Origin: Raphanus sativus
Taxonomy: Eukaryota; Streptophyta; Magnoliopsida; Brassicales; Brassicaceae
Length of the DNA: 64,000 bases
Reading direction: 5' to 3'
Assembly: GCF_000801105.2 (NCBI RefSeq)
Contig: NC_079513.1
Span: 23,094,273 to 23,158,272 of the forward strand
Of the stretch, positions 21,478 to 38,202 are shown piece after piece. The notes beneath the pieces are model-generated. The model had not been told where the DNA came from. It was given only the letters and a program-made list of their open reading frames with translations, and made no database searches. The position numbers and the translations under genes were made by a program. Every line of letters begins with the position of its first letter. Position 1 is the stretch's first letter.

Positions 21478-22395
21478 TATGTCCGAAACATCACATGAAA
21501 AATCGGCAAAAGACAAAAGAGAAGAGTGTTAGGGTTTAGAAACTTGACTCGCAAGAAAGACATGATAAACAAACTTAACCTTCACGAAGTTGAACAGCGC
21601 CGATGGATCTCGGGATCCAGTGGCATGAGCAACGTCCATGATGGTTCGTGGCTAGGTGGTGGTGTAGATCAGTGCCGGTGGTGGTGAGATGCGGCTCCGG
21701 TGTTTAGCTCTTCCTCCTCTCGGCTCCACTACGCAACACTAACGAGAGCAATGAGGTAAGCTTCATGGCCAGAAGCTACTTATCGGAGAAAGATGATGTC
21801 TCCGGTGATGGATGCAAACAATGGCTGTCTAGTGGTGGTTGTGTCTCGTCTCCTCCGACAACGACCGCACAAGCTCGAGACGAAGGGAGGTGAGTAAAAA
21901 CATAGTAGAAGAAGAATAACGGCACATGGGAGAAGAGGTTGAGAAGAGATGAAGAAGGAGGAGGGAGAGAAGGTGGAGATGGAGGATGATTATTTTACAA
22001 AAGAAGAAGATGCATACAATAAAAATAGTTTTAAGGTCTAATGCGCTCACGTACTCGATTAATGAAAAAGGGGGCTGACTTTGGTTTGAAAACTTAATTA
22101 ATCAGAACTAAACCAATTGGTATAGTGAGAATCGGGAGAACCGGGTTGTTACACTAACATTCTTAGTTACATTACTAGCTAATTAACTTGCACTGAACCA
22201 CCGAAATAATCATAAACTACAAAATAAAAACCTAAAGAGAAAATAATAATGCAAACAGTTTTAAACCCTATATATATTTTTTAGTTACAAACAGTATAAT
22301 ACAACAAACCAGAAGGGGGGAACTTTCTTTTCTCTTTCTCTCCTTGATTACTCTCCCTCGCTCTCTTGATTTGCCTCTCGTCTTTTCTTGAAAAA
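21478..22395. other. Gene-poor stretch before the unknown ORF
   Basis: 21600-21990 is richer in G+C and has gene-like triplet texture, but it has no convincing frame on either strand. It may be a decayed gene or transposon piece. 22300-22395 is a CT-rich leader in front of the ORF at 22396. Confidence 0.35.
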
Positions 22396-23370
22396 ATGGC
22401 CTTACTTACAATCTCAGACGCAGACCTTGCAGCAACGTTTAGTTGCAGGTTCAAGAGTGTTTCTCCCACAGATGCGACACTGGAAATCTCCACAGTTAGC
22501 TATTCAAGTCCTATCGTTGCCATGAGAGCCTCGACCACGCATTTCTTGAGTAACTATCACGAAACTTCTAGAATAGTTTCAGTATTCACGAGACACGGAG
22601 AGTCCCATGAAGGTGGCCGTTTTGCAACTCCGTCTTTCCCGCAGCCGATAAGGAATCGTTGTACAAGATTCGAGCAAGGCACCAACGGAAACAGTCTTGT
22701 AAGGCTCCTTGCCAATACGGCGGCTGAGGTAGCTTACTTTAATCGCGTAGGGTTGACTCAGCCTCTCGTAGTCAAAGGAAAATATATTCGGGCAAGTTCA
22801 AGATTAGCGACAAGAGATCGTGGAGCTCTTGTGAAAGTAGTGATCGCAGATTCAAGACTGGGGTTTCTTGAATCCAAGCCAGGAGAGTTCAACCACAGGA
22901 CAGGGGATAATGTTCGGTTCACGAGGCTTGACAAGTACGAGAGGAGTGGCATTGCGGCTGGTACACTCATCGTGTTCGTCACCATGAATGCTCCCTTTCC
23001 GCTTGGCCGAAGAATATGGTTCATCATGAACGGGTTATTTCAGATTCCACAAGTCATAGCAAGGAACCTCGAGGCGGTTATTTTGAGGACAGGCAACGAG
23101 TATCCAAATCACGTTAGAGAGCTTGTGCAATACATCGATTTGTGCATAAACCCACTCGTTGATGGCCTTCCAGATCAAGCAGAGTATTTATCTACCGTGT
23201 GGAATGATACGCCTAAGGTATTAATGGAACATATCATGGTTGCAGTCGACGTATTTGATGCATGTCTATTGAGTAACGTCTTCGGATTTCTTGGAGCAAA
23301 GCTCAATGGCTATTTGGACGAAGCTCTGCCGTTCATCGCAGGACGTTTCGAGTTTGCTAGATCTACATGA
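22396..23370 (+). CDS. Intronless ORF of 324 residues, unrecognised
   Basis: An uninterrupted frame from the ATG at 22396 (AAAAAATGGCC context) to TGA at 23370, behind a CT-rich leader. It is soluble, with no signal peptide, membrane span or plant domain that I recognise. The composition is mixed globular, with basic stretches such as GKYIRASSRLATRDRG and a helical C-terminal half (VIARNLEAVILRTGNEYPNH). The intronless form, isolation from neighbours and basic middle region would fit a captured viral structural protein; plants are known to carry such copies. I could not tie it to any family, so this is a guess. It could equally be a lineage-specific retrogene. The open frame suggests either recent arrival or selection. 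Confidence 0.6.
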   Translation: MALLTISDADLAATFSCRFKSVSPTDATLEISTVSYSSPIVAMRASTTHFLSNYHETSRIVSVFTRHGESHEGGRFATPSFPQPIRNRCTRFEQGTNGNSLVRLLANTAAEVAYFNRVGLTQPLVVKGKYIRASSRLATRDRGALVKVVIADSRLGFLESKPGEFNHRTGDNVRFTRLDKYERSGIAAGTLIVFVTMNAPFPLGRRIWFIMNGLFQIPQVIARNLEAVILRTGNEYPNHVRELVQYIDLCINPLVDGLPDQAEYLSTVWNDTPKVLMEHIMVAVDVFDACLLSNVFGFLGAKLNGYLDEALPFIAGRFEFARST

Positions 23371-24872
23371 TCTAATCAAAGAGACATGGTTTACTGATAT
23401 TCTAATAAACTTCTCCCATTTTCTTAAAGTTTATTATTAATGCGTTGTGTAATGATGAACAGAAAAAACTTAAAACATGTACGAGCGTGATTGTTTACTA
23501 GATCTCATCTCATGTTATGTAGAAACATTATCAATGTTATTCTATAACTTGAAATCATGTTTAAAGTCAAGTAGTTTTTAATTTTTACAATACCACAAAA
23601 GCTAGTTTTTAGTGTATATTTTGGATTTTGTTTAAAGTTTAGTTACCTTAAAATATTTGGAATTATCGTGAAACAAATATATCATTTTAAAATATTGATA
23701 AATAAAAGATGAGAAATTCCTTTTTACTTTATTTTCACAAAACTATCCATCAAAGAGAAAAATGAGCAAAATTGGTTTTATTAAAGGGTTATGAGTTTTG
23801 GGAATGAGGTTTTAATTTTTAAAAATAGAAAATAATTATTAAAAAGTTTATAATAAAAAGCACTATTCTGATTTTTTTTTTTGTTATTTTGTGACAAATA
23901 CTAAAAAGAACTATATGAGAGAATTGCTTATAAAAATTAATAAATGAGCAAAAATAAAATACAGTAATTTCTAGATATTAAGAATAAAATATTCTTTATT
24001 AAGTGAATATAATACTTGACAGAGATTATAAACAACAATAAGACCATTTACAACAAGCAATAGCCATGTTGAATCTTTAATTCAACTATTGGATCAACGC
24101 AATAAGGATGTTGAAAAGAGAAAAAATTGATGAGCTAGATTGAACATACAGTTGAACTTTCTCAACATCCTGAATGAATAAAATGTGGGATTATCAATGC
24201 CATGTGTTGTATTATCATTTTTGATATTTTTATTTCATCTTTACTATTATACAATAAATTAATTTATTTTATATTTTTATATTTCAAAAATTATCATTTT
24301 TGTACTTTACTAATTAGATTAGGTTTATTTAATTTGGACATATAAAACTTTTTAAACTATAAATATGTTAAATAAATCTTAATCATAGTTTTTACCACTT
24401 AAGCTTTTATAAATTGTATTTTTGAAAAAAAAAATATTTTTAATTTTATTAGTTTTAATGAAATTTTAGTTAATAGTTATTAATAATATATAATCATAGA
24501 AAAAATAATAAGTGGAAGAAGTGTATAAATTAAAAAGATATAGCGTTAAATTTTATTTAAAAAAATTATCAGTAGATATAAAAATTAATGTATGTTGAAT
24601 AGTGAAGTGGATAAAAAGATGATGTGTATCGTTTAAAAGGAAAAAAATTGGGTGTTGATCAATATGAAACCATTGTTGATATTACTTTAGAATGTCACAT
24701 GGCATTACTTCAGAATTTCCTTTTCAAGGAGAACATTACATTATTATATAAAGAAAACATGCAATGAGATATGCTTCACGATAGTTAGCGACTCTCTAGG
24801 GTTTGCTGTCCTGATTTGGCTCTATAACTACTAACTAGGGAACTCCGGAGATTTGAGAACCAGAGTTTCATT
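23371..24872. other. AT-rich spacer upstream of F-box copy 3
   Basis: No reading frame. 23960-24040 and 24690-24750 match 19080-19210 as if continuous, with an insertion between (separate entry). The last 100 bases match the F-box copy 2 leader (GTTAGCGACTCTCTAGGG). Confidence 0.45.
24042..24690. mobile_element. Inserted repeat of about 650 bp, class uncertain
   Basis: This is inferred by comparing with the paralogous uninterrupted segment at 19080-19210. The ends are roughly GACCATTTACAACAAGC on the left and ATGAAACCATTGTTGATATT on the right, weak inverted similarity at best. It is AT-rich and non-coding. The exact borders are uncertain. Confidence 0.4.
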
Positions 24873-26009
24873 ATGGTTCAACGCAAGAAGAAAGTTAACT
24901 GGTCGGAGCTCTGTTCGGAGTTGGTTCGATGTGTTTTCGAACGATTGAATTTCACAAATCTGAAACGAGGAAGATCAGTCTGTTCTTCGTGGCGCACTGC
25001 TTTGAGACGCTGCGTCCCAAAACGCAATCAGATTCCATGGCTGATTCTCTTCCCTCAAAACGACAATAACAACGAAAACAACAGCAGTAGCTGTGTGTTG
25101 TTCGTTCCAGACGACAGAGACAAAACCTACAAAACCAGAGATCTCGGTGATGACTTTGTTAAGAGTAGCTGTGTTGCGACTTATGGAAGCTGGCTCCTGA
25201 TGTCCTACACTCGTTGGAATCTCTATATTTTGAATCCCTTGACCGGTGAGAGGATTGATTTACCAACTACGGATTACGCTCTATACCAACGACCCGGAGA
25301 CCTAGTAGCTTGTCTTTGGATAGACGATAGAACCAAAGATTACTTAGTTGTGTGTGTAATGGACTGCCCTATCTTTACCAAGAATGGGAACCACTCGTGG
25401 CGACGTTTTGGGGAAGGGGGCTACAAACAAATGGTATACGAACACACATCCCAAAAGCTCTACGCTCGTCGTTACAACAGCTATCCTGTCAAGGTTTGGT
25501 CTTTCTCTGGAGAGGAACCACAACAAGTCTTTGAAGAAAATAATTATCCTCCGGTTGAGTATGCCTTTTGGGATTTCCTCAGCACAGGCGACGAAGAGTT
25601 GTATCTGAAAGAAGAAGAGTTGTATCTGAAAGAGTATGTTGACAGCAGGCTATACATTGCAGTTAGTACAGTCTCTAGACAAGTTTTGAAGGTAGTTAAC
25701 GTGTTGCAGAAGTCCAAACGATGGCTCTTTCTCGTCTACAAGATGCACCCAGTTGAGCTTACTTGGGAAGTAGTCGACTCTCTGGGCGATGAGGCGTTGA
25801 TAATAGACATGGGTATCACTGTTGTAGCCAAAGACGTTCCAGAGATCAAGAGGAACTCAATCTACTTCAGTGGCCTCGATGATGGAAGAAAGAATCCTGA
25901 CCATATATTTGTGTTTGATCTCACCACCCGCGAGATTGAGACCTTGCCTCGATGTGTTTTCTCCTCCATTCGTTTCTCCGATGCTCGTTGGTTCTTCCCG
26001 GGTCTCTAG
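24873..26009 (+). CDS. F-box/DUF295 protein, copy 3 (intact)
   Basis: A single exon of 378 residues, starting MVQRKKKVNWSELCSELV (F-box, residues about 8-50). The DUF295 region follows: NPLTGERIDLP, LVACLWIDDRTKDYLVV, VWSFSGEEPQQVFEE and RFSDARWFFPGL. A short internal duplication (ELYLKEEELYLKE) makes it slightly longer than copy 2. It probably acts as an SCF substrate adaptor, target unknown. Its stop lies about 350 bases from the stop of the convergent intact beta-glucosidase at 26362, the arrangement seen in decayed form at copies 1 and 2. Confidence 0.9.
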   Translation: MVQRKKKVNWSELCSELVRCVFERLNFTNLKRGRSVCSSWRTALRRCVPKRNQIPWLILFPQNDNNNENNSSSCVLFVPDDRDKTYKTRDLGDDFVKSSCVATYGSWLLMSYTRWNLYILNPLTGERIDLPTTDYALYQRPGDLVACLWIDDRTKDYLVVCVMDCPIFTKNGNHSWRRFGEGGYKQMVYEHTSQKLYARRYNSYPVKVWSFSGEEPQQVFEENNYPPVEYAFWDFLSTGDEELYLKEEELYLKEYVDSRLYIAVSTVSRQVLKVVNVLQKSKRWLFLVYKMHPVELTWEVVDSLGDEALIIDMGITVVAKDVPEIKRNSIYFSGLDDGRKNPDHIFVFDLTTREIETLPRCVFSSIRFSDARWFFPGL

Positions 26010-26361
26010 ACGTTTAAGTCTAACTGAAGCAACTGGCTTCCTCATGTCTAGTTTATTTTTGCTTCTAAATATAGAAAGGTGATTCACTGTGTCATGCCAG
26101 AGTCTTTGTTGTTGAGAGTGTTGTTAGTCTCACAATTCTATGCAATCATAACTATCAACTTAAACCACATCAAAGACCAAAATTAACTACCTGAAATCTG
26201 TGGTTTTGTCAACCCATGTTAGGGAATCTAAATCACATTTTATATCTTTTTTCTAATATGCAGTTACTGAATTATTAATCCTGAAAAAGTATTCATGAAA
26301 GTTTTAATTTCTTAATATGCGTATATGCCCAACTCAGTAAGCAAATATAAGCACATAAAGA

Positions 26362-29056
<2,695 letters not shown>

Positions 29057-29365
29057 GTTCGTGGAGATATTATTTTCTAATAAGTAGACCCTCTTATCCT
29101 ATCACTCACTAACTCTTTACACGCGCCAGACAAGTTTGAGTGACGAAGAAGTAGACAACTGTCTCTATCATTATTTAATAACTCAATAAAGAAAGAAAAA
29201 GGTTCATTCACAATTTTTTTTTTTTTTTTTGTGAAAAGTAGAAAACAAAATAAAACAATCAACAAGTTGTTCTTAGTCCGATTCATTTTTAGAAAAACAT
29301 AATAATAAAACGGTTTAGCTGCAATTTGGGGTGTTATGTGAGTGAGATTTCTTTTTGTATTTAGC
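29057..29365 (-). promoter_or_regulatory. Upstream region of beta-glucosidase copy A
   Basis: A short AT-rich region with an A/T run at about 29211-29230. It ends abruptly at 29366, where sequence of an internal beta-glucosidase intron begins, a deletion or crossover breakpoint. Confidence 0.45.
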
Positions 29366-30984
29366 TGGATTAGAAAGTGCATGCAGCCTTATTTCTCTCA
29401 GCAAAAGGAGATCTTGACCAGCTTGAAACATTTTGTTACACCTTGTGTACTCTAACTCACCAGCCCAAGTAGAAATCTCTGGCTCTTTGAGCTGCCATTT
29501 CATCACCCTTGGAGCTTGTTGACGGAGAAAACCCTATTGCAAACAAGCCAAAGCCGATAGAACCTCCCTGCATATCCTGCACATCAGATGTAATATGTTG
29601 CTTTTTCGTCATAAACTCACATTTGTAAAATACTACATACATGTATATACAGTCAAGTCTACCTTGTACTTTTCGATACAATATTGAAGCAGAGGCGTGT
29701 GCAAGAAGCAAGTTATGGCCTACAATATATGGTTCAGTTGAAGAGTTCCCTAACAAGCAGTTTCTGGAAAAACGACCAGGCCCAGTTATCCCATCGTTGT
29801 AACCTCCAATAGTGAATATATTAGCCTCGTAGACTGTGGCCCAGAAGTTGACGTTGTTCCCAAATTCTCTGAAGCAAACGTCTCCATAAGCAGTGAAGTC
29901 TTTGCTGCAATGGCAGATACCAATAACATCAAGAGCCTGAGGACCAGTACAAGAAGCTAAGTAAATGGCAGTTTTTTTTGTTTGCTTACATGATTGTGGG
30001 GTTGAGCTAGCCTCCATATTCATCCTCAAGAGCCTGAGGATGATCGTAGTGGTAAAGTATAACATGTGGTTCAATTCCTGTAGTAAGTTTACTTTTATAG
30101 TTCACCTAGTAGGAGCTAAAACCAAACTCAACAGAGTACACCGCGGGGAGATTGAATTGCAAAGAGTTGCTTATATGAACAAGGTAGGTAAGGTGTTACC
30201 GTGGGTTACAAGTTCTTGGATGAAGCTCTTGTAGAACTGGAGACCCTTTGGGTTAACATGATCTCTTCCATCTAAGAAATGAGGGTATAGCTCATTATAA
30301 ACTTGATCTCTTTTAGTTGTAAAAATATTAGGGACTCAAGAAGAAAGCATACTTGGTATAAGCCTGGACCAAGAAATGGAGAATTTGAAAGCATCCAAGC
30401 CAGTTTCCACCATGAGTTGCACATCTTCCTGAAACATTCAAAAAGGCAAAGAAGAAAAAGAATCTCTGACGTGAAGACAACAAAGTAGAACTAGTACTTT
30501 TACCAGAGAGGCTTTTGTTAGAAAAAAAAAAAGAAAGAACCTTGTACTTGTGATAGCCATCACATGCTATGTCTCCATTATCTAAGTTACCTGTCAAGTT
30601 CAACAAAATATTTTTTTTTGTTTTACTGAATTTCCAAAATAGGCTTAAAGAGTTTATTTTTAATTATAATGAGGTTTAAGGCTTACTAAGCCAATAACTT
30701 TACTTAAAACTTAAATATGTAATATTGATTTTGTTTCATGCGTCATCCCATCATGTCACTCATATTTTCTGCTTTTGTTCTAATAAATCGAATTCTCGAT
30801 TAATTAGAATAAAAGCAGACTGCGAGTAGGAAACAAAATATCGAATCTGATAAGAAGAAGCACCAGATCCGAAAGAGAAGCCCTCAGGGAAATCACTCCT
30901 GCTGTAAACATGACTGCATCTCCCAGTAAAAGGGAGAGCCAGGAATAGGATGATGGTAATAGTAAGAGACAAAACCCAATCCAT
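29366..30984 (-). pseudogene. Beta-glucosidase copy B, truncated pseudogene
   Basis: It starts with an intact signal peptide exon (MDWVLSLTITIILFLALPF at 30984) and keeps exons through DFYLGW (29457). Three defects are visible. The exon coding [13 protein letters not shown] is missing, with intron 2 sequence (CATCCCATCAT at about 30745) joined directly to intron 1 sequence. The acid/base exon reads VYEANIF, where the other copies have INEANIF. Everything 3' of the DFYLGW exon is gone, including the nucleophile ENG exon. The homology with copy C's intron stops at 29366. Confidence 0.85.
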
Positions 30985-31546
30985 TTGGCTCTCCTTTGTC
31001 TTTTCGCCCTACTCCAATAGTTTGAGTGACCAAGAACTAGACAAGTGTTTCTTTCATATTCTCTTTAAATATATCCATAGTTGAACAAATAGGAGTTCAC
31101 TTAACTAAAAGAAGTTTTCTTAATTCGTTGCATCTATAAAAAATAATCAGAAACTACTTGTTTTTAGTGATCTCTTTTACTAAGTTAAGCTCAGTATATT
31201 GAGACTTGAGAGGATACCATCAAGAAAGAAGCCTAGAAGAATCCAAGAAAGAAGAGAAATCAGATTCCATTTTAAATCCTAAATTAATTAAGAAGATTAA
31301 TGTGTTAAAAATGTGATCTTATTAATAATTCATTGAAATATCATTAGGTTATTAAGAACTTAAACTAAAAAAAAACACACAGTAAAAGTCGTTAGATTGC
31401 CTCTTATACTGTTTGAAAGGAAAGAAAAAGACAAAAAAACGAATTTCACCTTTTCGGGAAATAAATAAATATTTCATCAGCAACCCAAACAAACTCTGTG
31501 TGCTTCAGCAACAATTTTCAAAAATTAATTTAATGCATTTAAAATA
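30985..31546. promoter_or_regulatory. Divergent promoter between beta-glucosidase B and farnesol kinase 1
   Basis: 31388-31515 matches 38005-38115, the region between the second pair (GTTAGATTGCC, GGAAATAAATAA, TGTGTGCTTCAGC). It is a shared bidirectional spacer, interrupted by the insertion at 31547. Confidence 0.55.
31538..31546. repeat. Left 9-bp duplication of insertion
   Basis: TTTAAAATA, repeated at 32278-32286. The paralogous uninterrupted site near 38138-38150 reads AATTGAAATA once. Confidence 0.6.
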
Positions 31547-32277
31547 CAGAAATTGGTGGGATTGTCCTTAAACCGAGCTATAATTGGCGATTTATCCTCA
31601 GTTTTCAAGATCCAAAAACCGGACCATTTTATCCTTATATCATTCTCTCTCTCTTTTCTTCCCTATCTTCTTATCTTTTTATCTTTCACACATATCATAT
31701 TTATGCTTTCATTTTTTCACCATAAATCTCTAATTTTTACTCTGATTCTTTTGACATTCATATTGCTAATGTTATTATCTCATAATAATTCTATTATTTT
31801 CAATTTCATATCTTGAAATATACATTCTTTTATTTAGATTTTATGTAAGTTAGCAGCTATTTCATTATTTACCCGTTATTATTATATTTTAATGAATTTG
31901 TAACGGATACATAGAGTGTTAGCTGTTACAAATAGGTTTACGGCTATTTGATAGATAATTGATTAACGGTTAATATATGTATTTTTATGATACTAGCATT
32001 GTTAACATGCTAACCTGTTTGTTAGTGATTTGTTTAACACGTTAATAAATAGACGTAACCCGATAACAAAATTTGTAGCATGTTAAAATTTTGTTAATTT
32101 GCTAACAATTTTTATATCATGTTAAAAATATGTTAACTCGCTAACAAATTTTGAATAACAAAGTAAGGGTAATTTTGTCCATTCAAGTCATAAAAGTCAT
32201 CATGTTTTGCATTTATGTCACATCATGGGTATTTCTCTAATTTGGACCTCCGTTGGGGGTATATCACACATTCACTC
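31547..32277. mobile_element. Non-coding insertion of 731 bp, possible non-TIR MULE
   Basis: Absent from the otherwise similar promoter of farnesol kinase 2, and flanked by the 9-bp repeat TTTAAAATA. The ends (CAGAAATTGGTGGGATTG and ATATCACACATTCACTC) show no inverted similarity, as in VANDAL-type non-TIR MULEs. It is AT-rich. A frame at 31553-31816 is low-complexity and not taken as a gene. Confidence 0.5.
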
Positions 32278-32286
32278 TTTAAAATA
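32278..32286. repeat. Right 9-bp duplication of insertion
   Basis: TTTAAAATA, a copy of 31538-31546. Confidence 0.6.
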
Positions 32287-32460
32287 TTGATGAAATGTAG
32301 TTTTGTCGTTGGGATTTGCAGAAAAATGTTGTAAGAGCAAACTCCCTCTATTATTTTATTTCCTCCTCCTCTTGTTGTTGTTGTTGACTTTTTTTTTCTT
32401 CTTCGTCTCTAGCCATCGAACTCTTGGAATCTCGACTAGCCTTCAGATCAACAAGCCGTT

Positions 32461-33555
32461 ATGTTTCCGGAAAACACAGTACTCTCAGATGTCTGCGCCA
32501 CCGGAATCTCCGGCGTCGTCGCTTTCTCGTGCCTCGGTTTCTGGGGAGAGATTGGCAAGCGCGGCATCTTCGACCAGGTCACACTGACACTCTTACATTT
32601 ATACGTAGACTACAAGCATCACCACTCATTTAGTTAAATCTGTAATGATAAGTGTGCTTTGTTCAGTGATAGCCAATATGCAGTCTTGTCTCTACTTTAG
32701 GACTTAGACAGAACAGAGTAAGGACTTGTTTTTTTTTTTGTGACTGACAAATACCATTTTCATGATTTTTGTTTTGTCAGAAACTCATCAGGAAGTTTGT
32801 GCACATAAATATTGGCCTTGCTTTTACGCTTTGCTGGCCACTCTTCAGGTAATACCTCTCTCCTATCAAACATTTATCCAATTTGATTGGCTCATCACTT
32901 AACTCAACTACCATCAATTATATCAGTTCTGGACTCCAAGGAGCGCTCTTCGCTTCTCTTATAATTGGAGTCAATATAATAAGGATGCTGCTCCTGGGCC
33001 TTGGAGTCTACCAAGACGAAGGAACTATCAAGTCTATGAGCAGACACGGAGATCGCAGGGAACTACTCAAGGGACCGCTTTATTATGCAATCTCAATCAC
33101 ATTGGTATGTATCTTCTATTGGAAGACATCCCCAATAGCCATTGCAGTGATATGCAACCTCTGCGCAGGAGATGGTACGTACAGCTTGACTCTCTTTTTT
33201 GTTTTGTAGCAACTTTTGTATTGACACACTCCTGTCTCCTCACATTATTTTTAAAAAAGGTATGGCTGACATTGTTGGGAGGCGGCTTGGAACAAAGAAG
33301 CTTCCTTACAACAGAAACAAATCAATCGCTGGTAGCATTGGGATGGCTATCGCAGGATTCTCAGTATCCGTTGCGTATATGTACTACTTTGCTTCGTTTG
33401 GTTACATTGAGAACAGCGGGTGGGATATGATTCTTCGCTTCTTCATCATCTCTATAGCATCGGCTATTGTGGAATCACTCCCTATAAGCACCGACATTGA
33501 CGACAATCTCACTGTTTCCTTAACATCTGCCTTGCTCGGTACTCTACTCTTCTAA
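32461..33555 (+). CDS. FOLK: Farnesol kinase-like protein, copy 1, without transit peptide
   Basis: Exons 32461-32577, 32781-32848, 32927-33174 and 33260-33555 join to 242 residues starting MFPENTVLSDVCATG. The family phosphorylates farnesol, phytol or related polyprenols using CTP or another NTP. Several hydrophobic helices and the conserved CNLCAGDGMADIVGRR motif (spliced at GDG) are present. Compared with copy 2, the transit peptide region is missing. Upstream, remnants of it (RLAFRSTSR) lie in another frame, after a deletion just before the ATG. Copy 2 has an intron after HGDRR; here the exons are fused exactly. The protein could be made without plastid targeting, or the copy could be decaying. 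No stop or frameshift in the coding part. Confidence 0.85.
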
Positions 33556-34305
33556 CAGCAGCACTGAGTCTCTTGTTATCATCAAATACAGAGCCGTAGG
33601 GCTTGATTGCCTCTGTGGTGGAGTAAAAAACTACATTCTTAGTCCCCACTTGTTAGTGAATCAACCCCATTATTGTTGTTGTTGTTGTTGTTGATGTAGA
33701 CGATCTTTTTTTCTTCCAGCTGTAATTGCAGTTGGGTGGAATGTTGTAATGTAGTGTAGAATATAGTGACACTATGCTTCTACAATTTCTACTAGAAACT
33801 TAACACATGCTTGTTTTTTGTTGGTTTGGCATGTGGCTATTTACGCTCTAAGAAGCTTTTTTCTCACCAGAGCCGAGCTAACTGAAACATAATTGGCTTT
33901 ATCCATCTAAAATTCTGAAAGTTAAAATATAAATATAGATTTCTAAAGTGTACAAAAAATATAAAAATAATGTTTTTACTAAATTATCTATGATTTCCTA
34001 AATTTAAAGACTGCTGTTTCTGTTTCTGTCAAGTGGCGAGTGTAAGGCGCTTCAGACAAGGAAGCAACACGACCAACAAGAGGAAAACGGTGAAGCTAGC
34101 TGAGCACCCTTAGAGCATGTTTGTTAGAACTCATTAGCCAACTTTGTAGAACTCATTAGCAAACTCAAGTAACAGTTGTCAATCATCTAATATTTCATCT
34201 GATAAAGAATAATTAAAACAAAATTATGTAATTATAGTATTATTAATTTTTTTCTTTTTGAAACTCTTATGGTATGTAACTGATGGAGCTGCTCTAATGG
34301 AGCTG
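33556..34305. other. 3' region of farnesol kinase 1 and end of the duplicated segment
   Basis: It contains a TTG trinucleotide run at about 33674-33692. Homology with the DNA after farnesol kinase 2 ends near 34095, at GGTGAAGCT. The remaining 200 bases are AT-rich and unassigned. Confidence 0.45.
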
Positions 34306-37717
<3,412 letters not shown>

Positions 37718-38202
37718 AGAAGTCTTTGAGTGAACAAGAAAGAAACAAGTGTCTCTATCAAAATTTAATAGCCATTATGTGAGTGTCTTTTCTTTTCCTT
37801 TTTTTTGTTCTTTCTCTAATTTGTTTGGTTCTACTTAAAGCTAAACAAGTATTGTTTCAATATCACTTTAAAAATCCGAATGATGATGGACCTTTCTAAA
37901 ACACATGAACTAAGTTGCTCTGCTGCTGAGTTCCAGTCACTAATCTCGATTCATTTAATAAGAATTTATGTTATTAATTAATTTTGTAAACAGTAAAAAT
38001 CGTTAGATTGCCCCACAAACACTCTTCGAAGAGAAAACAAAACAAAACAATTCACACCTTTTAGGGAAATAAATAATGTACTACCAAACTTTTTGTGTGC
38101 TTCAGCGATAACTAACAACCAATCAGTACGTTTATTTAATGCAATTGAAATAGTACACCTATTAGATTAGAAAAAGGTTGTTCGTTGAGATTTGCAGAGA
38201 AA
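37718..38202. promoter_or_regulatory. Divergent promoter between beta-glucosidase C and farnesol kinase 2
   Basis: A 485-base spacer with short matches to the B/farnesol kinase 1 spacer. It gives the uninterrupted version of the site occupied by the insertion at 31547. Confidence 0.55.

Noticed and set aside
31553..31816. 87-codon plus-strand frame
   Set aside because: Hydrophobic, low-complexity translation of pyrimidine-rich DNA inside a probable insertion.
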